Below the pieces are notes generated by a model that saw only the letters and a list, made by a program, of their open reading frames with translations, had not been told where the DNA came from and did no database searches. 64,000 bases of DNA from Opitutia bacterium (GTDB lineage: Bacteria > Verrucomicrobiota > Verrucomicrobiia > Opitutales > Opitutaceae), in assembly GCA_016187945.1 (NCBI GenBank), contig JACPIT010000004.1, positions 124,001 through 188,000 of the forward strand, written 5' to 3'. The position numbers were made by a program, and so were the translations under genes. Positions 25,644-40,748 of the stretch are shown here, one piece after another; positions within the stretch are counted from its first letter, which is position 1, and each line of letters starts with the position of its first letter.

Positions 25644-27029
25644 ATGCCTCATCCTGCGCCCCAAACTTCCCTCTGGGAAACCGTGAAGTGCGACCTCAAA
25701 GGGCTCTTCCCCGAGGACGTTTTCCAGATGTGGTTTGAGCCGATGAGCTGCCTCGAGTCGAACGACGACGCCGTCGTCCTCGGCGTGCCCAACGATTTCG
25801 CGGCGATCTGGATTCACGACAACTACCTCGACCTGATCTCACAGCGCATCCGCCTCACCGCGGGGCGCCTCGTCCACGTCTCGCTGCGCAAATCCGATCC
25901 GATCAACGGCACCTCCGCTCCCGTGCCGGTCCGTGCCGAGCCGGCCTCCCGCAACCGCAACGGAGCGAAGACCCGCACCATCCGCTACGACGAACGCGCC
26001 GCCAGCGCCGGCGCGCTAAACCCGCGCAACACTTTCGAGAATTTCGTCGTCGGCTCGAACAACCAGCTCGCGCACGCCGCCTCCCTCGCCGTCGCCCAGG
26101 CTCCCGCGCAGGCCTACAACCCGCTTTTCATCCACGGCAGCACCGGCCTCGGCAAGACGCACCTGATGCACGCCGTCGGCCACAGCATCCTCCAGCGCAA
26201 CCCCGACGCGAAGGTCGCCTACCTCTCCACCGAGAAATTCACCAACGAGTTCATCCACGCCATCCAGGAGAACTCGCTCACGAAATTCCGCCAGCGCTAC
26301 CGCAACGTCGATGTCCTCCTCGTGGACGACATCCAATTCCTCGCCGGCAAGGAGCGCATCCAGGAGGAGTTTTTCCACACCTTCAACGACCTCTTCGAGT
26401 CCGGCAAACAGATCGTCCTCTCCAGCGATCGCCCCGTCACCGAGATCGCCGCGCTCGAGGCGCGCCTCGTCTCGCGTTTCCAGTGGGGCCTCGCCGCCGA
26501 CATCCAGTCGCCCGACCTCGAAACGCGCGTCGCCATCCTCCGCACCAAAGCCTCCAGCCTGAAGGTCGACATCCCGATGCCGGTCCTCGAGTTCATGGCC
26601 CAGCACATCTCGAAGAACATCCGCCGCCTCGAAGGCGCGCTGATCAAAGTCTCGAGCTACTCCGCGCTCACCGGCAAACCGCTCGACCTGCCCACCGCGG
26701 AAAATCTCCTCAAGGACGTGCTGATGGAAGAGGCGCAAAACCGCCTCAGCATCGAAGCGATCCAGAAGCGCGTCGCCGACCATTACCAGATCCGCCACTC
26801 CGACATGACGAGCAAGCGCCGGCCCAACGCCATCGCCTTCCCGCGCCAGATCGCCATGTATCTCTGCCGCCAGCTCACGCGCCACTCGCTCCAGGAAGTC
26901 GGCGATGCCTTCGGCGGCCGCGACCACGGCACCGTCATCCACGCGATCAAGACCGTTGAAAACATGATGGAGACCGACGACTCCGTCCGCGGCAGCGTCG
27001 ATTTCCTCAAGGCCCAGCTTTCCAAATAG
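25644..27029 (+). CDS. dnaA: Chromosomal replication initiator protein DnaA
   Basis: 461 aa. The domain I opening is SLWETVKCDLKGLFPEDVFQ; domain III AAA+ begins NPRNTFENFVVGSNNQLAHA. Walker A is GSTGLGKTHLMHAVGHSI and Walker B VDVLLVDDIQFLAG. Domain IV ends with the DnaA-box-binding signature GGRDHGTVIHAIKTVENM. It melts the origin and loads the helicase. The ATG at 25644 was preferred over the upstream 25560 codon because family homology begins at PHPAPQTSLWE. A consensus DnaA box lies 22 bp upstream of this start. A GAAA-loop hairpin follows the gene. Confidence 0.97.
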   Translation: MPHPAPQTSLWETVKCDLKGLFPEDVFQMWFEPMSCLESNDDAVVLGVPNDFAAIWIHDNYLDLISQRIRLTAGRLVHVSLRKSDPINGTSAPVPVRAEPASRNRNGAKTRTIRYDERAASAGALNPRNTFENFVVGSNNQLAHAASLAVAQAPAQAYNPLFIHGSTGLGKTHLMHAVGHSILQRNPDAKVAYLSTEKFTNEFIHAIQENSLTKFRQRYRNVDVLLVDDIQFLAGKERIQEEFFHTFNDLFESGKQIVLSSDRPVTEIAALEARLVSRFQWGLAADIQSPDLETRVAILRTKASSLKVDIPMPVLEFMAQHISKNIRRLEGALIKVSSYSALTGKPLDLPTAENLLKDVLMEEAQNRLSIEAIQKRVADHYQIRHSDMTSKRRPNAIAFPRQIAMYLCRQLTRHSLQEVGDAFGGRDHGTVIHAIKTVENMMETDDSVRGSVDFLKAQLSK

Positions 27030-27060
27030 TCTCGTTAGCACACACGCACTGACACCAACG

Positions 27061-27086
27061 ACCGGCCGGACGAAAGTCCGGCCGGT
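27061..27086 (+). terminator. GAAA-loop hairpin downstream of dnaA
   Basis: ACCGGCCGGAC-GAAA-GTCCGGCCGGT, an 11-bp perfect stem with a GNRA-type tetraloop, 31 bp after the dnaA stop. Only a weak T-rich tail (TTGCGTTTG) follows, so termination efficiency is uncertain. Confidence 0.55.
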
Positions 27087-27146
27087 TGCGTTTGCGGACG
27101 AAATATCCCGCCCGCCAGGCGGGCGCGCCTACACGGCCACACTCAG

Positions 27147-27222
27147 GGAGGCGGGCCATCAGCCCCGCAAGTCCGGCAACGTCGCACGCGCACCGCGGCG
27201 CTGCCGGCCCCGCTTCCACGAG
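27147..27222. repeat. Partial copy of the GGAGGCGGGGCCATCAGCC repeat
   Basis: GGAGGCGGGCCATCAGCCCCG matches one arm of the repeat between cdsA and dxr; a decayed partner (CGGCCCCGCTTCC) ends near 27220. It fills the gap between dnaA and the next gene, where nothing else is recognised. Confidence 0.5.
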
Positions 27223-27327
27223 CAACGCTCCGCGATTTGCGCGCGCCGGCAATCCGGCTAACTATCTGCCGCGCCACCCGGCACCGCGCTTGCAATCGAA
27301 AACCCAAAATCGAGAATCGAAAATGCA

Positions 27328-27927
27328 ATGACTCTCACGCCCGAACAAAAAGCCGCCGTCAGCTCCTGGATCGCCGCCGGAGACAACCTCTCCGCCGTGC
27401 AGAAAAAACTCGGCGAGCAGTTCAAAATTTCGATGACGTATCGCGACGTCCGTTTCCTCGTCGACGACCTGAACCTCGAACTGAAAGACGCCGCGCCCAA
27501 AGTCGACGCGAGCGACGTGAGCAAGACCCCGGCCGCTGCGACGCCCCGCAGCTCCTCTGCCGTGCCCGAGAAGAAAGGCATGCTCGACAAGCTGAAGGAG
27601 AAGGTCGGTCTCGGCTCCGGCAGCAGCGACCAGACCGCCGACGACGAAGACGAATTGCCCGCCGAGGAATTTCCCGAAGAAGAACCGATGCCGGCCCCTC
27701 CCGCCGGCGCGGGCGGAGTGACCGTCGATCTCGACCGCGTCGTGCGGCCCGGCTTCGCGATGAGCGGCACCGTGAGCTTCAGCGATGGCGTCGCCGGCAA
27801 ATGGGCGCTCGATCAATACGGCCGCCTGATGCTCGACACCGGCCAGCCCGGCTACAAGCCGAGCGCCCCCGACGTGCAGGCCTTCCAGCGCGAACTGCAA
27901 ATGCAGCTCCAGCGCCACGGCTATTGA
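27328..27927 (+). CDS. Conserved small soluble protein, function unknown
   Basis: 199 aa, no signal peptide. The N-terminal ~55 residues (LTPEQKAAVSSWIAAGDNLS, then MTYRDVRFLVDDLNLEL) look like a helix-turn-helix-like module. A charged, low-complexity linker follows (about 60-130, including KKGMLDKLKEKVGLGSGSS and acidic/proline stretches). A C-terminal beta domain begins VTVDLDRVVRPGFAMSGTVS and ends in a helix. I recognise no named family. It lies 298 bp after dnaA and its stop is directly followed by a repeat. Confidence 0.75.
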   Translation: MTLTPEQKAAVSSWIAAGDNLSAVQKKLGEQFKISMTYRDVRFLVDDLNLELKDAAPKVDASDVSKTPAAATPRSSSAVPEKKGMLDKLKEKVGLGSGSSDQTADDEDELPAEEFPEEEPMPAPPAGAGGVTVDLDRVVRPGFAMSGTVSFSDGVAGKWALDQYGRLMLDTGQPGYKPSAPDVQAFQRELQMQLQRHGY

Positions 27928-27930
27928 GTC

Positions 27931-28015
27931 GGGCCGGTCTCCGACCGGCCAAATGGCCGCCGCGTTCGCGCGCAACACTCGCACGCCAAGTTCATCCGGG
28001 CCGGCTGAAGCCGCC
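27931..28015. repeat. GCCGGTC/GACCGGC hairpin pair
   Basis: GGGCCGGTCTCCGACCGGCC forms a hairpin at 27931-27950. A second half, CCGGGCCGGCTGAAGCCG, is near 27996-28013. It resembles the GTAG-headed pairs at 57807-57895 and 62234-62325 but lacks a clear GTAG head. Confidence 0.55.
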
Positions 28016-28148
28016 CCCCCTGCCCGAGCGCAGACGCCACCGCTCCCGCTACAAACGCCCCCTTTGACGCCTCGGCGCCCGCGCCTATGGTGCGCGCATC
28101 GGCGGACACGACGCCCGCCGTCTCTCCCCTTCCACGTCAGGAGGCTCC

Positions 28149-28622
28149 ATGCACAAACTGCGTCAATGGTTCGACTGGGCGGAAGCCCATCCGAAGGTGT
28201 GGCTCGATCTGATCCGAATCTTCCTCGGCCTCGCCCTCTTCGTTCGCGGACTGCTCCTCATCACGAACGCGCGCACCGAGTTCGTCAGCGAACTCCTCGC
28301 GCGCACCGGTCCCTCGTGGCTGCTCTCGGCCGCGTTGCTGCACTACGTGACGCTCGCGCACTTCGTCGGCGGCGCGATGCTCGCGTTCGGCATCCTCACG
28401 CGGATCGCTGCGGCGGTGCAACTGCCCGTGCTGATCGGCGCCGTGTTCCTCGTCCACCGCGGCGAAGGCCTGATGGCCGCCAGCCAATCGCTCGAGCTCT
28501 CCGCGCTCGTGCTCGTGCTGCTCGCGGTCGTGACCGTCGCCGGTCCCGGTCCGATCTCCGTGGACGGCGAATCCCGCGCCCACGCGCATTTGCCGCCGGG
28601 TTTGCCGACGGAGTTGCACTGA
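28149..28622 (+). CDS. DoxX-family membrane protein
   Basis: 157 aa with four hydrophobic segments (WLDLIRIFLGLALFVRGLLL, WLLSAALLHYVTLAHFVGGA, and two in the C-terminal half) and a polar tail rich in His and Pro. This layout and the R-I-x-L-G-x-x-x-x-x-G start are typical of DoxX/SURF4-type proteins. One of the clearest Shine-Dalgarno sites in the window, AGGAGG, lies 6 bp before the ATG. Function is not established; members have been linked to redox or quinone processes. Confidence 0.8.
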   Translation: MHKLRQWFDWAEAHPKVWLDLIRIFLGLALFVRGLLLITNARTEFVSELLARTGPSWLLSAALLHYVTLAHFVGGAMLAFGILTRIAAAVQLPVLIGAVFLVHRGEGLMAASQSLELSALVLVLLAVVTVAGPGPISVDGESRAHAHLPPGLPTELH

Positions 28623-28652
28623 AGACCGCGATCGCCGGCGTCGCAGAAAAAA

Positions 28653-28712
28653 GTAGCGCGGTGCTGTAGCCCGCGCTCAGGCCGTTCAGCGCGGGCTAAA
28701 GCTCCGCGCTAC
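28653..28712. repeat. GTAG-headed REP pair (GTAGCGCGGTGCT type), copy 1
   Basis: GTAGCGCGGTGCTGTAGCCC and, inverted, GGGCTAAAGCTCCGCGCTAC frame a GCGC-rich core. The same architecture with a better match is at 33877-33936. Confidence 0.75.
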
Positions 28713-28736
28713 TCCCCGCCCACGCTCGCGTGAACT

Positions 28737-28823
28737 GTAGGAGCGGCTTTACGCCGCGATTCGGACGCGGCCTGCGCATCGCAACGCGCGCCACACTCGA
28801 CTCGCGGCGTAAAGCCGCTCCTG
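28737..28823. repeat. GTAG-headed REP pair (GTAGGAGCGGC type), copy 1
   Basis: GTAGGAGCGGCTTTACGCCG with GCGA, and inverted TCGCGGCGTAAAGCCGCTCC ending at 28821. It is the same family as 63122-63194 and 33961-34060, and lies just beyond the ligA stop. Confidence 0.8.
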
Positions 28824-28827
28824 CAAC

Positions 28828-30900
<2,073 letters not shown>

Positions 30901-30952
30901 TCAACTCCGCCCGCACCGCCCCAAAGTCCCGGCCTGCCGCCTCGAGGCACTC

Positions 30953-31040
30953 ATGGCGCAATACGCCATAATTCGCCGAGGCCCGCCTCCCCTCCTCCGT
31001 CACAGCAGAGACCCGAGCCAATATGGCGTATTACGCCATA
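30953..31040. repeat. Two copies of a TATGGCGTA-T-TACGCCATA palindrome
   Basis: The copy at 31022-31040 is a perfect 9-1-9 palindrome. The copy at 30953-30970 differs at a few bases (ATGGCGCAATACGCCATA). They lie about 70 bp apart in the divergent gap between the ligA start and the VanZ-like stop, and could be paired protein-binding sites. Confidence 0.55.
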
Positions 31041-31073
31041 AACGTTCGGGGCACCGACACCTTTGCCACGATC

Positions 31074-31148
31074 AACTGCGGCGCCTCTCGACTGTCGTGC
31101 CCCTCGACGGTCGTGCCCCTCGACGGTGGTGCCTCTCAACTGCGGCGC
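31074..31148. repeat. Triple 16-bp tandem repeat with flanking direct repeats
   Basis: CTCGACTGTCGTGCCC, CTCGACGGTCGTGCCC and CTCGACGGTGGTGCCT lie head to tail at 31087-31134. They are bracketed by AACTGCGGCGC at 31074-31084 and 31138-31148. The right flank overlaps the last codons and stop of the VanZ-like gene. Confidence 0.65.
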
Positions 31149-31549
31149 ACCGGCTCCGACACCTGCGATTTCCGGCCGGGTGAATGTTCCAACGTCGCGC
31201 GATAGAGCGGCCACTGCGCGTAAACCGTCACGGCCACGGCCGCGCCGAGCGTGTCCGCCACCCAATCGTCGAACTCCACGCTGCGCCCCGGCGTGAAGCT
31301 CTGGTGCCACTCGTCCGTGAGCCCGAACACCGACACCGCCACGATCGGCACCCACGCGCGCCCCGGCACGAAGCCGTTGCGCGCCACCAGCGTCGCCAGC
31401 AGGCCGAACACGAAAAAGTGCGCCGCTTTGTCGAAATTCACGATGTGCGGCGCCGCGACCTGTCCTCGCCCGGACGCGACGACGATCACCGTGGCCAGCG
31501 CCGCCGGCCACAGCCACCCGCGCCAGCCATGCGGCGATGAGAACTGCAT
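31136..31549 (-). CDS. VanZ-like family membrane protein
   Basis: 137 aa from the ATG at 31549 (an ATG at 31585 would add 12 residues). The VanZ-family pattern is clear: NFDKAAHFFVFGLLATLVAR, then LTDEWHQSFTPGRSVEFDDW, and VADTLGAAVAV. Four transmembrane helices are expected. VanZ-like proteins are small membrane proteins of uncertain role, not necessarily linked to glycopeptide resistance. The stop codon falls in a direct repeat, so the native C-terminus may have been altered. Confidence 0.85.
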   Translation of the reverse strand: MQFSSPHGWRGWLWPAALATVIVVASGRGQVAAPHIVNFDKAAHFFVFGLLATLVARNGFVPGRAWVPIVAVSVFGLTDEWHQSFTPGRSVEFDDWVADTLGAAVAVTVYAQWPLYRATLEHSPGRKSQVSEPVRRS

Positions 31550-31601
31550 CCCCCAGCCTACCCGGCACGCGCCTGAGCTGCTCAAGGCTATTCCGCCGGC
31601 C

Positions 31602-31694
31602 GTAGGTCCGGATTCAGCCGGACCGGTTGAATCCGCGTCCGCAGAAGATGCGCGCGAATGCCGCCGCTGCGCGGCCGGCGGAAGCCGGCCCTAC
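31602..31694. repeat. GTAG-headed REP pair (GGCCGGC/GTCCGGA type)
   Basis: GTAGGTCCGGATTCAGCCGG with ACC, and at the other end, inverted, GGCCGGCGGAAGCCGGCC with CTAC. It is related to the pairs at 57807-57895 and 62234-62325. Confidence 0.75.
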
Positions 31695-31729
31695 TTTTCG
31701 CTACGCGCCCACTGGCAGCCTCCCCAAAA

Positions 31730-31809
31730 TGGAGGGCCGAGCTCCCACGTGGCGGCGAACCACGTGCCGCGTGCGCGCGCGAACGGCGTCGCGGGAGCTC
31801 GGTCCTCCA
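31730..31809. repeat. TGGAGGGCCGAGCTCCC inverted repeat
   Basis: TGGAGGGCCGAGCTCCCACG at the left and GCGGGAGCTCGGTCCTCCA at the right form a 17-19-bp imperfect inverted repeat. An inner CACGTGGCGG/CCACGTG palindrome lies between. It has no GTAG head and forms a separate family. Confidence 0.65.
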
Positions 31810-31948
31810 TCCCCGCACCAGACCGGTCCCGGTGGGCAGGCACGGCACGCGCGCCCTTTTTAAGCGCAAATTCCGAGCCGATTCGGTCAAATGATACAGT
31901 GCTCCGGCACTTGCCGCCTCTCGTCCCCGTCGCCAACGTAGCGGACCG

Positions 31949-32797
31949 ATGAATTCCATGCTCACGGACCGCGGCATCCTCTGGGTCGGCACCTTGCTCT
32001 ACCTCGCCGGCTTCGTCGTGGGCTGCGTCCAGCTCTTGCGCAAGCAGCAGGATGGCGGCAATCGCACGCTGCTCCACATCCTGCTCGCCTTCGGCCTCGC
32101 GACCCAGACCGCCGGCCTCTACGTCCGCGGCCTCGCGCACGGCGGCTGCCCGCTCGGCAACCAGTTCGAGATCGTCCAATTCGTCGCGTGGTCCGCGATG
32201 GTGCTCTACTTCGTCGTTGGTCCGGCCTTCCGTGTGTCGCTGCTCGGCCTGTTCACCTCCGGCTACGCCGCCAGCCTGGCGACCATCTCGCTGCTCCTTC
32301 CGCAGTGGGACCTCACGCGCGCCGCGAAACTCTTCGGCAACAATCCCTGGATCGAGTTCCACGCCGCGCTCGCCGTGTTTAGCTACGGCGTCTTCGGCCT
32401 GCTGGCGCTGACCTCGATCATGCACCTGCTGCAAAACTGGGCGCTGAAACATAAACGCCTCGACGGCCTCTTCTGGTTTCTCCCGTCCGTCGTCCAGCTC
32501 GACCAGATCAACCGCCGCATGCTCGCCGCCGGTGTCGGCCTGCTCACGATCTCGCTCTCCGTCGGTGCGTCATGGTGGGTGCGCGACACCGCTTCGGTTC
32601 ACTGGCCGAAGCTCCTCGTCACGCTTTCCGTCTGGTTCGTCTACACCGTCGCCCTCGTGCTGCGCTGGCGTGGGTTTCTCTACGCCGTCCGCTTCTCGTG
32701 GACCTGCGTCGTGCTCTTCATGCTGGCAATGATGTCGCTCGGCCCGATCAACGCCAACCGCGAGTCGCACCGCGTCGAACTCACGCCGGCCCGCTGA
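31949..32797 (+). CDS. HemX/CcsA-like cytochrome c assembly-type membrane protein
   Basis: 282 aa with eight predicted transmembrane helices. GLAHGGCPLGNQFEIVQFVA and NPWIEFHAALAVFSYGVF resemble the conserved regions of the CcsA/CcmC/HemX group, and a tryptophan-rich SVGASWWVRDTASVHWPK lies late in the protein. It ends 3 bp before hemA, the arrangement in which HemX-like proteins are usually found; HemX modulates glutamyl-tRNA reductase levels in Bacillus. Heme handling or cytochrome c assembly is the probable role; the exact function is uncertain. Confidence 0.82.
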   Translation: MNSMLTDRGILWVGTLLYLAGFVVGCVQLLRKQQDGGNRTLLHILLAFGLATQTAGLYVRGLAHGGCPLGNQFEIVQFVAWSAMVLYFVVGPAFRVSLLGLFTSGYAASLATISLLLPQWDLTRAAKLFGNNPWIEFHAALAVFSYGVFGLLALTSIMHLLQNWALKHKRLDGLFWFLPSVVQLDQINRRMLAAGVGLLTISLSVGASWWVRDTASVHWPKLLVTLSVWFVYTVALVLRWRGFLYAVRFSWTCVVLFMLAMMSLGPINANRESHRVELTPAR

Positions 32798-32800
32798 GCC

Positions 32801-33865
32801 ATGGAGAGCCAATCCCCCGTTCTCGTTCTTTTCGGCGCCAGCCACCACACCGCGCCCCTCGCGGTGCGAGAGCGCCTCGCGTTTGACGAGAACCGCGCCC
32901 ACCAGCTCGCCGAGCGCCTGCGCGCCACGCCGGGCATCCGCGAGTTCGCCCTGCTGAACACCTGCAATCGCGTCGAGCTCTACGGCGTCGCCGAAAACAC
33001 CGACACCGCCGAGGCCGTCCGCCGCACCATCAGCGACATCACCGGCTGCGCCCCCGCCGAGCTCGAAGGCGTCGTCCTCCGCCGCGACAACCACGACGCC
33101 ATTTCGCATCTCTTCGAGGTCGCCTCGGGCCTCGACTCGCAGATCGTCGGCGAAGTCGAAATCCTCGGCCAGGTGAAGAGCGCCTACGACAAAGCGCTCG
33201 AACGCAAGTGGACCGGCCCGGTGCTGAACCGCGTTTTCCAAAAAACCTTCCAGGCCGCGAAACACATCCGCACGAACACCGCCATCGGCGCCGGCCAGGT
33301 GAGCATCGCCACCGTCGCCGTCGACCTCGCCGGCAAAATCTTCGGCGAACTCGCCTCGACCAAGGTGCTCGTCGTCGGCGCGGGCGAGATCGGTCTGAAA
33401 ACCGCGCAAGCCTTCCAGAGCCGCGGCACGAAATCCATCACCGTCGCCAGCCGCACGCTCTCGCGCGCCGAGGAGGCCGCCACGGCCGCCGGCGGTTGGG
33501 CCGCAACGATGGCCGAGTTGCCGGAGTTGCTGGCGGCGTCGGACGTCGTCGCCAGCTCCACGAGTTCGCCGCACGCCGTCATCACGCGCGACCTCGTTGC
33601 CGCCGCGATGAAGAAGCGCGCCGGCCGCCCGCTGTTCCTCATCGATCTCGCTCTCCCGCGCGACATCGAGCCCGAGTGCGCGGGGCTCTCCGGCGTCTAC
33701 GTCTACAATCTCGACGACCTCGCGCAGATCGCCGAAGCCAACCTCGCGCAGCGTCAGGCCGAGGTCGCCAAGTGCCGCGCCATCCTCGCCGAGCGCACCG
33801 CCCAGCTCTGGCCCGCCGTCGCCCACTCCCTCGGCACGAACAACACCGCGAAGCCGCACGCCTGA
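32801..33865 (+). CDS. hemA: Glutamyl-tRNA reductase
   Basis: 354 aa. The catalytic domain has GASHHTAPLAVRERLAF and the nucleophilic Cys in LLNTCNRVELYGVAE. The substrate/NADPH regions read SGLDSQIVGEVEILGQVKSA and VLVVGAGEIGLKTAQAF. It reduces glutamyl-tRNA to glutamate-1-semialdehyde, the first C5-pathway heme step. Many family members have about 410-430 residues with a C-terminal dimerisation domain of about 100 aa; here only a short helical stub (LAQRQAEVAKCRAILAERT) remains before the stop, which is followed by repeats. A short variant or a repeat-truncated gene is possible. Confidence 0.95.
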   Translation: MESQSPVLVLFGASHHTAPLAVRERLAFDENRAHQLAERLRATPGIREFALLNTCNRVELYGVAENTDTAEAVRRTISDITGCAPAELEGVVLRRDNHDAISHLFEVASGLDSQIVGEVEILGQVKSAYDKALERKWTGPVLNRVFQKTFQAAKHIRTNTAIGAGQVSIATVAVDLAGKIFGELASTKVLVVGAGEIGLKTAQAFQSRGTKSITVASRTLSRAEEAATAAGGWAATMAELPELLAASDVVASSTSSPHAVITRDLVAAAMKKRAGRPLFLIDLALPRDIEPECAGLSGVYVYNLDDLAQIAEANLAQRQAEVAKCRAILAERTAQLWPAVAHSLGTNNTAKPHA

Positions 33866-33876
33866 GCGCGTCGGAG

Positions 33877-33936
33877 GTAGCGCGGTGCTTCAGCCCGCGC
33901 TCAGAACGTTCAGCGCGGGCCAAAGCACCGCGCTAC
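33877..33936. repeat. GTAG-headed REP pair (GTAGCGCGGTGCTT type), copy 2
   Basis: GTAGCGCGGTGCTTCAGCCC with GCGCT, and inverted AGCGCGGGCCAAAGCACCGC with GCTAC. It begins 11 bp after the hemA stop codon. Confidence 0.82.
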
Positions 33937-33960
33937 CCCGAACCAAGGCTGGCGTGAATT

Positions 33961-34060
33961 GTAGGAGCGGCTTACGCCGCGATTGGTTCGCCGCGCACGC
34001 CACGTGTGTGTCGCTCGTTCCAGCCTCCTCACGTCGGCTGCTACCAGGCTCGCCGCTCCT
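33961..34060. repeat. GTAG-headed REP pair (GTAGGAGCGGC type), copy 2
   Basis: GTAGGAGCGGCTTACGCCGC at the left. The right end is decayed, with GGCTCGCCGCTCCTGCAAG near 34047-34065. Confidence 0.65.
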
Positions 34061-34147
34061 GCAAGAACGCGTTCGCGTCGCGACTCGGTGCTCGGTCGGA
34101 CAATGGCGGGAAAGCGCACCGGCTACGCTGCGACGGCCGTTAGGAGC

Positions 34148-34343
34148 GGCGATATAATCCTAAAATCAGCAGTTGAAACCACGGATTTCACGGATGGCAC
34201 GGATAGTTCAAGACTTCGGCAGCGGCGCCGCTTCACCCAGCAGGTGAACGAAGAGGGAAAGGGAGCTTTCCTGAGATAATTCCATCCGTGTAATCTGTGT
34301 AATCCGTGGTCAATTTTTCTGCGGAATTTGGGATAATATCGCC
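34148..34343. mobile_element. MITE-like 196-bp element with terminal inverted repeats
   Basis: The ends are GGCGATATAATCC (34148-34160) and GGGATAATATCGCC (34330-34343), inverted copies with one mismatch. Nested inside are CCACGGATTTCACGGATGGC and, inverted, ATCCGTGTAATCTGTGTAAT followed by CCGTGG. The element is markedly less G+C-rich than its surroundings, with no ORF. The inner CCACGGAT words resemble dispersed repeats of other high-G+C bacteria. Confidence 0.65.
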
Positions 34344-34418
34344 GTTCCGGGAAGAGACCGGCCGGGACCACGGCTTGGTTGGCCGACGCCCGCCGCAAGG
34401 TTCGAGTTCGCGCGCTCC

Positions 34419-36719
<2,301 letters not shown>

Positions 36720-36807
36720 TCCCCCAATTCATCGGCACGATTTCCCCCGGCCTGACCGAAAAATGCACGCCGCCAGGAGTGGCGGTTTCGCGAGAAAGCC
36801 CACCGCG

Positions 36808-40542
<3,735 letters not shown>

Positions 40543-40748
40543 GAGCGACACGTTAACGTCGCCGCGCAAAACCGCTACTCCGTTTTTCCCTCATTGAGGC
40601 TCGCGCCAAGGACTGATGCCGACACGGCGGAAGGCCGGGCGAAGCAGCCCTCTTCGCCGCGCGGCTGATACCAACTCGCCGGCGCCGGGCCGGTCACAAG
40701 CGCGATGCCTCGGCCGTGCGCCATACCGCTCGGCCGGCTACGCGAGGC

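Larger units (their letters stand above)
31550..31948. other. Repeat-filled intergenic region before the hemX-like gene
   Basis: Of 399 bp, most is two repeat elements (31602-31694 and 31730-31809). The remaining ~140 bp upstream of the hemX-like start is the relatively AT-rich TTTTTAAGCGCAAATTCC and GGTCAAATGATACAGTGC stretch (about 31856-31905), a likely promoter position for hemX-hemA. No gene was recognised. Confidence 0.5.
33866..34418. other. Repeat-filled region between hemA and the hybrid kinase
   Basis: 553 bp without a gene. In order it contains two GTAG-headed REP pairs (33877-33936, 33961-34060) and a MITE-like element (34148-34343), then a short remainder. No coding sequence was recognised. 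Confidence 0.6.

Noticed and set aside
30953-31148. Tandem 16-bp repeats as a CRISPR array
   Set aside because: Units are head to tail without unique spacers, only three copies, and there are no cas genes.
31136-31549. VanZ-like gene as evidence of glycopeptide resistance
   Set aside because: The family is broad and none of the vanHAX genes are near.
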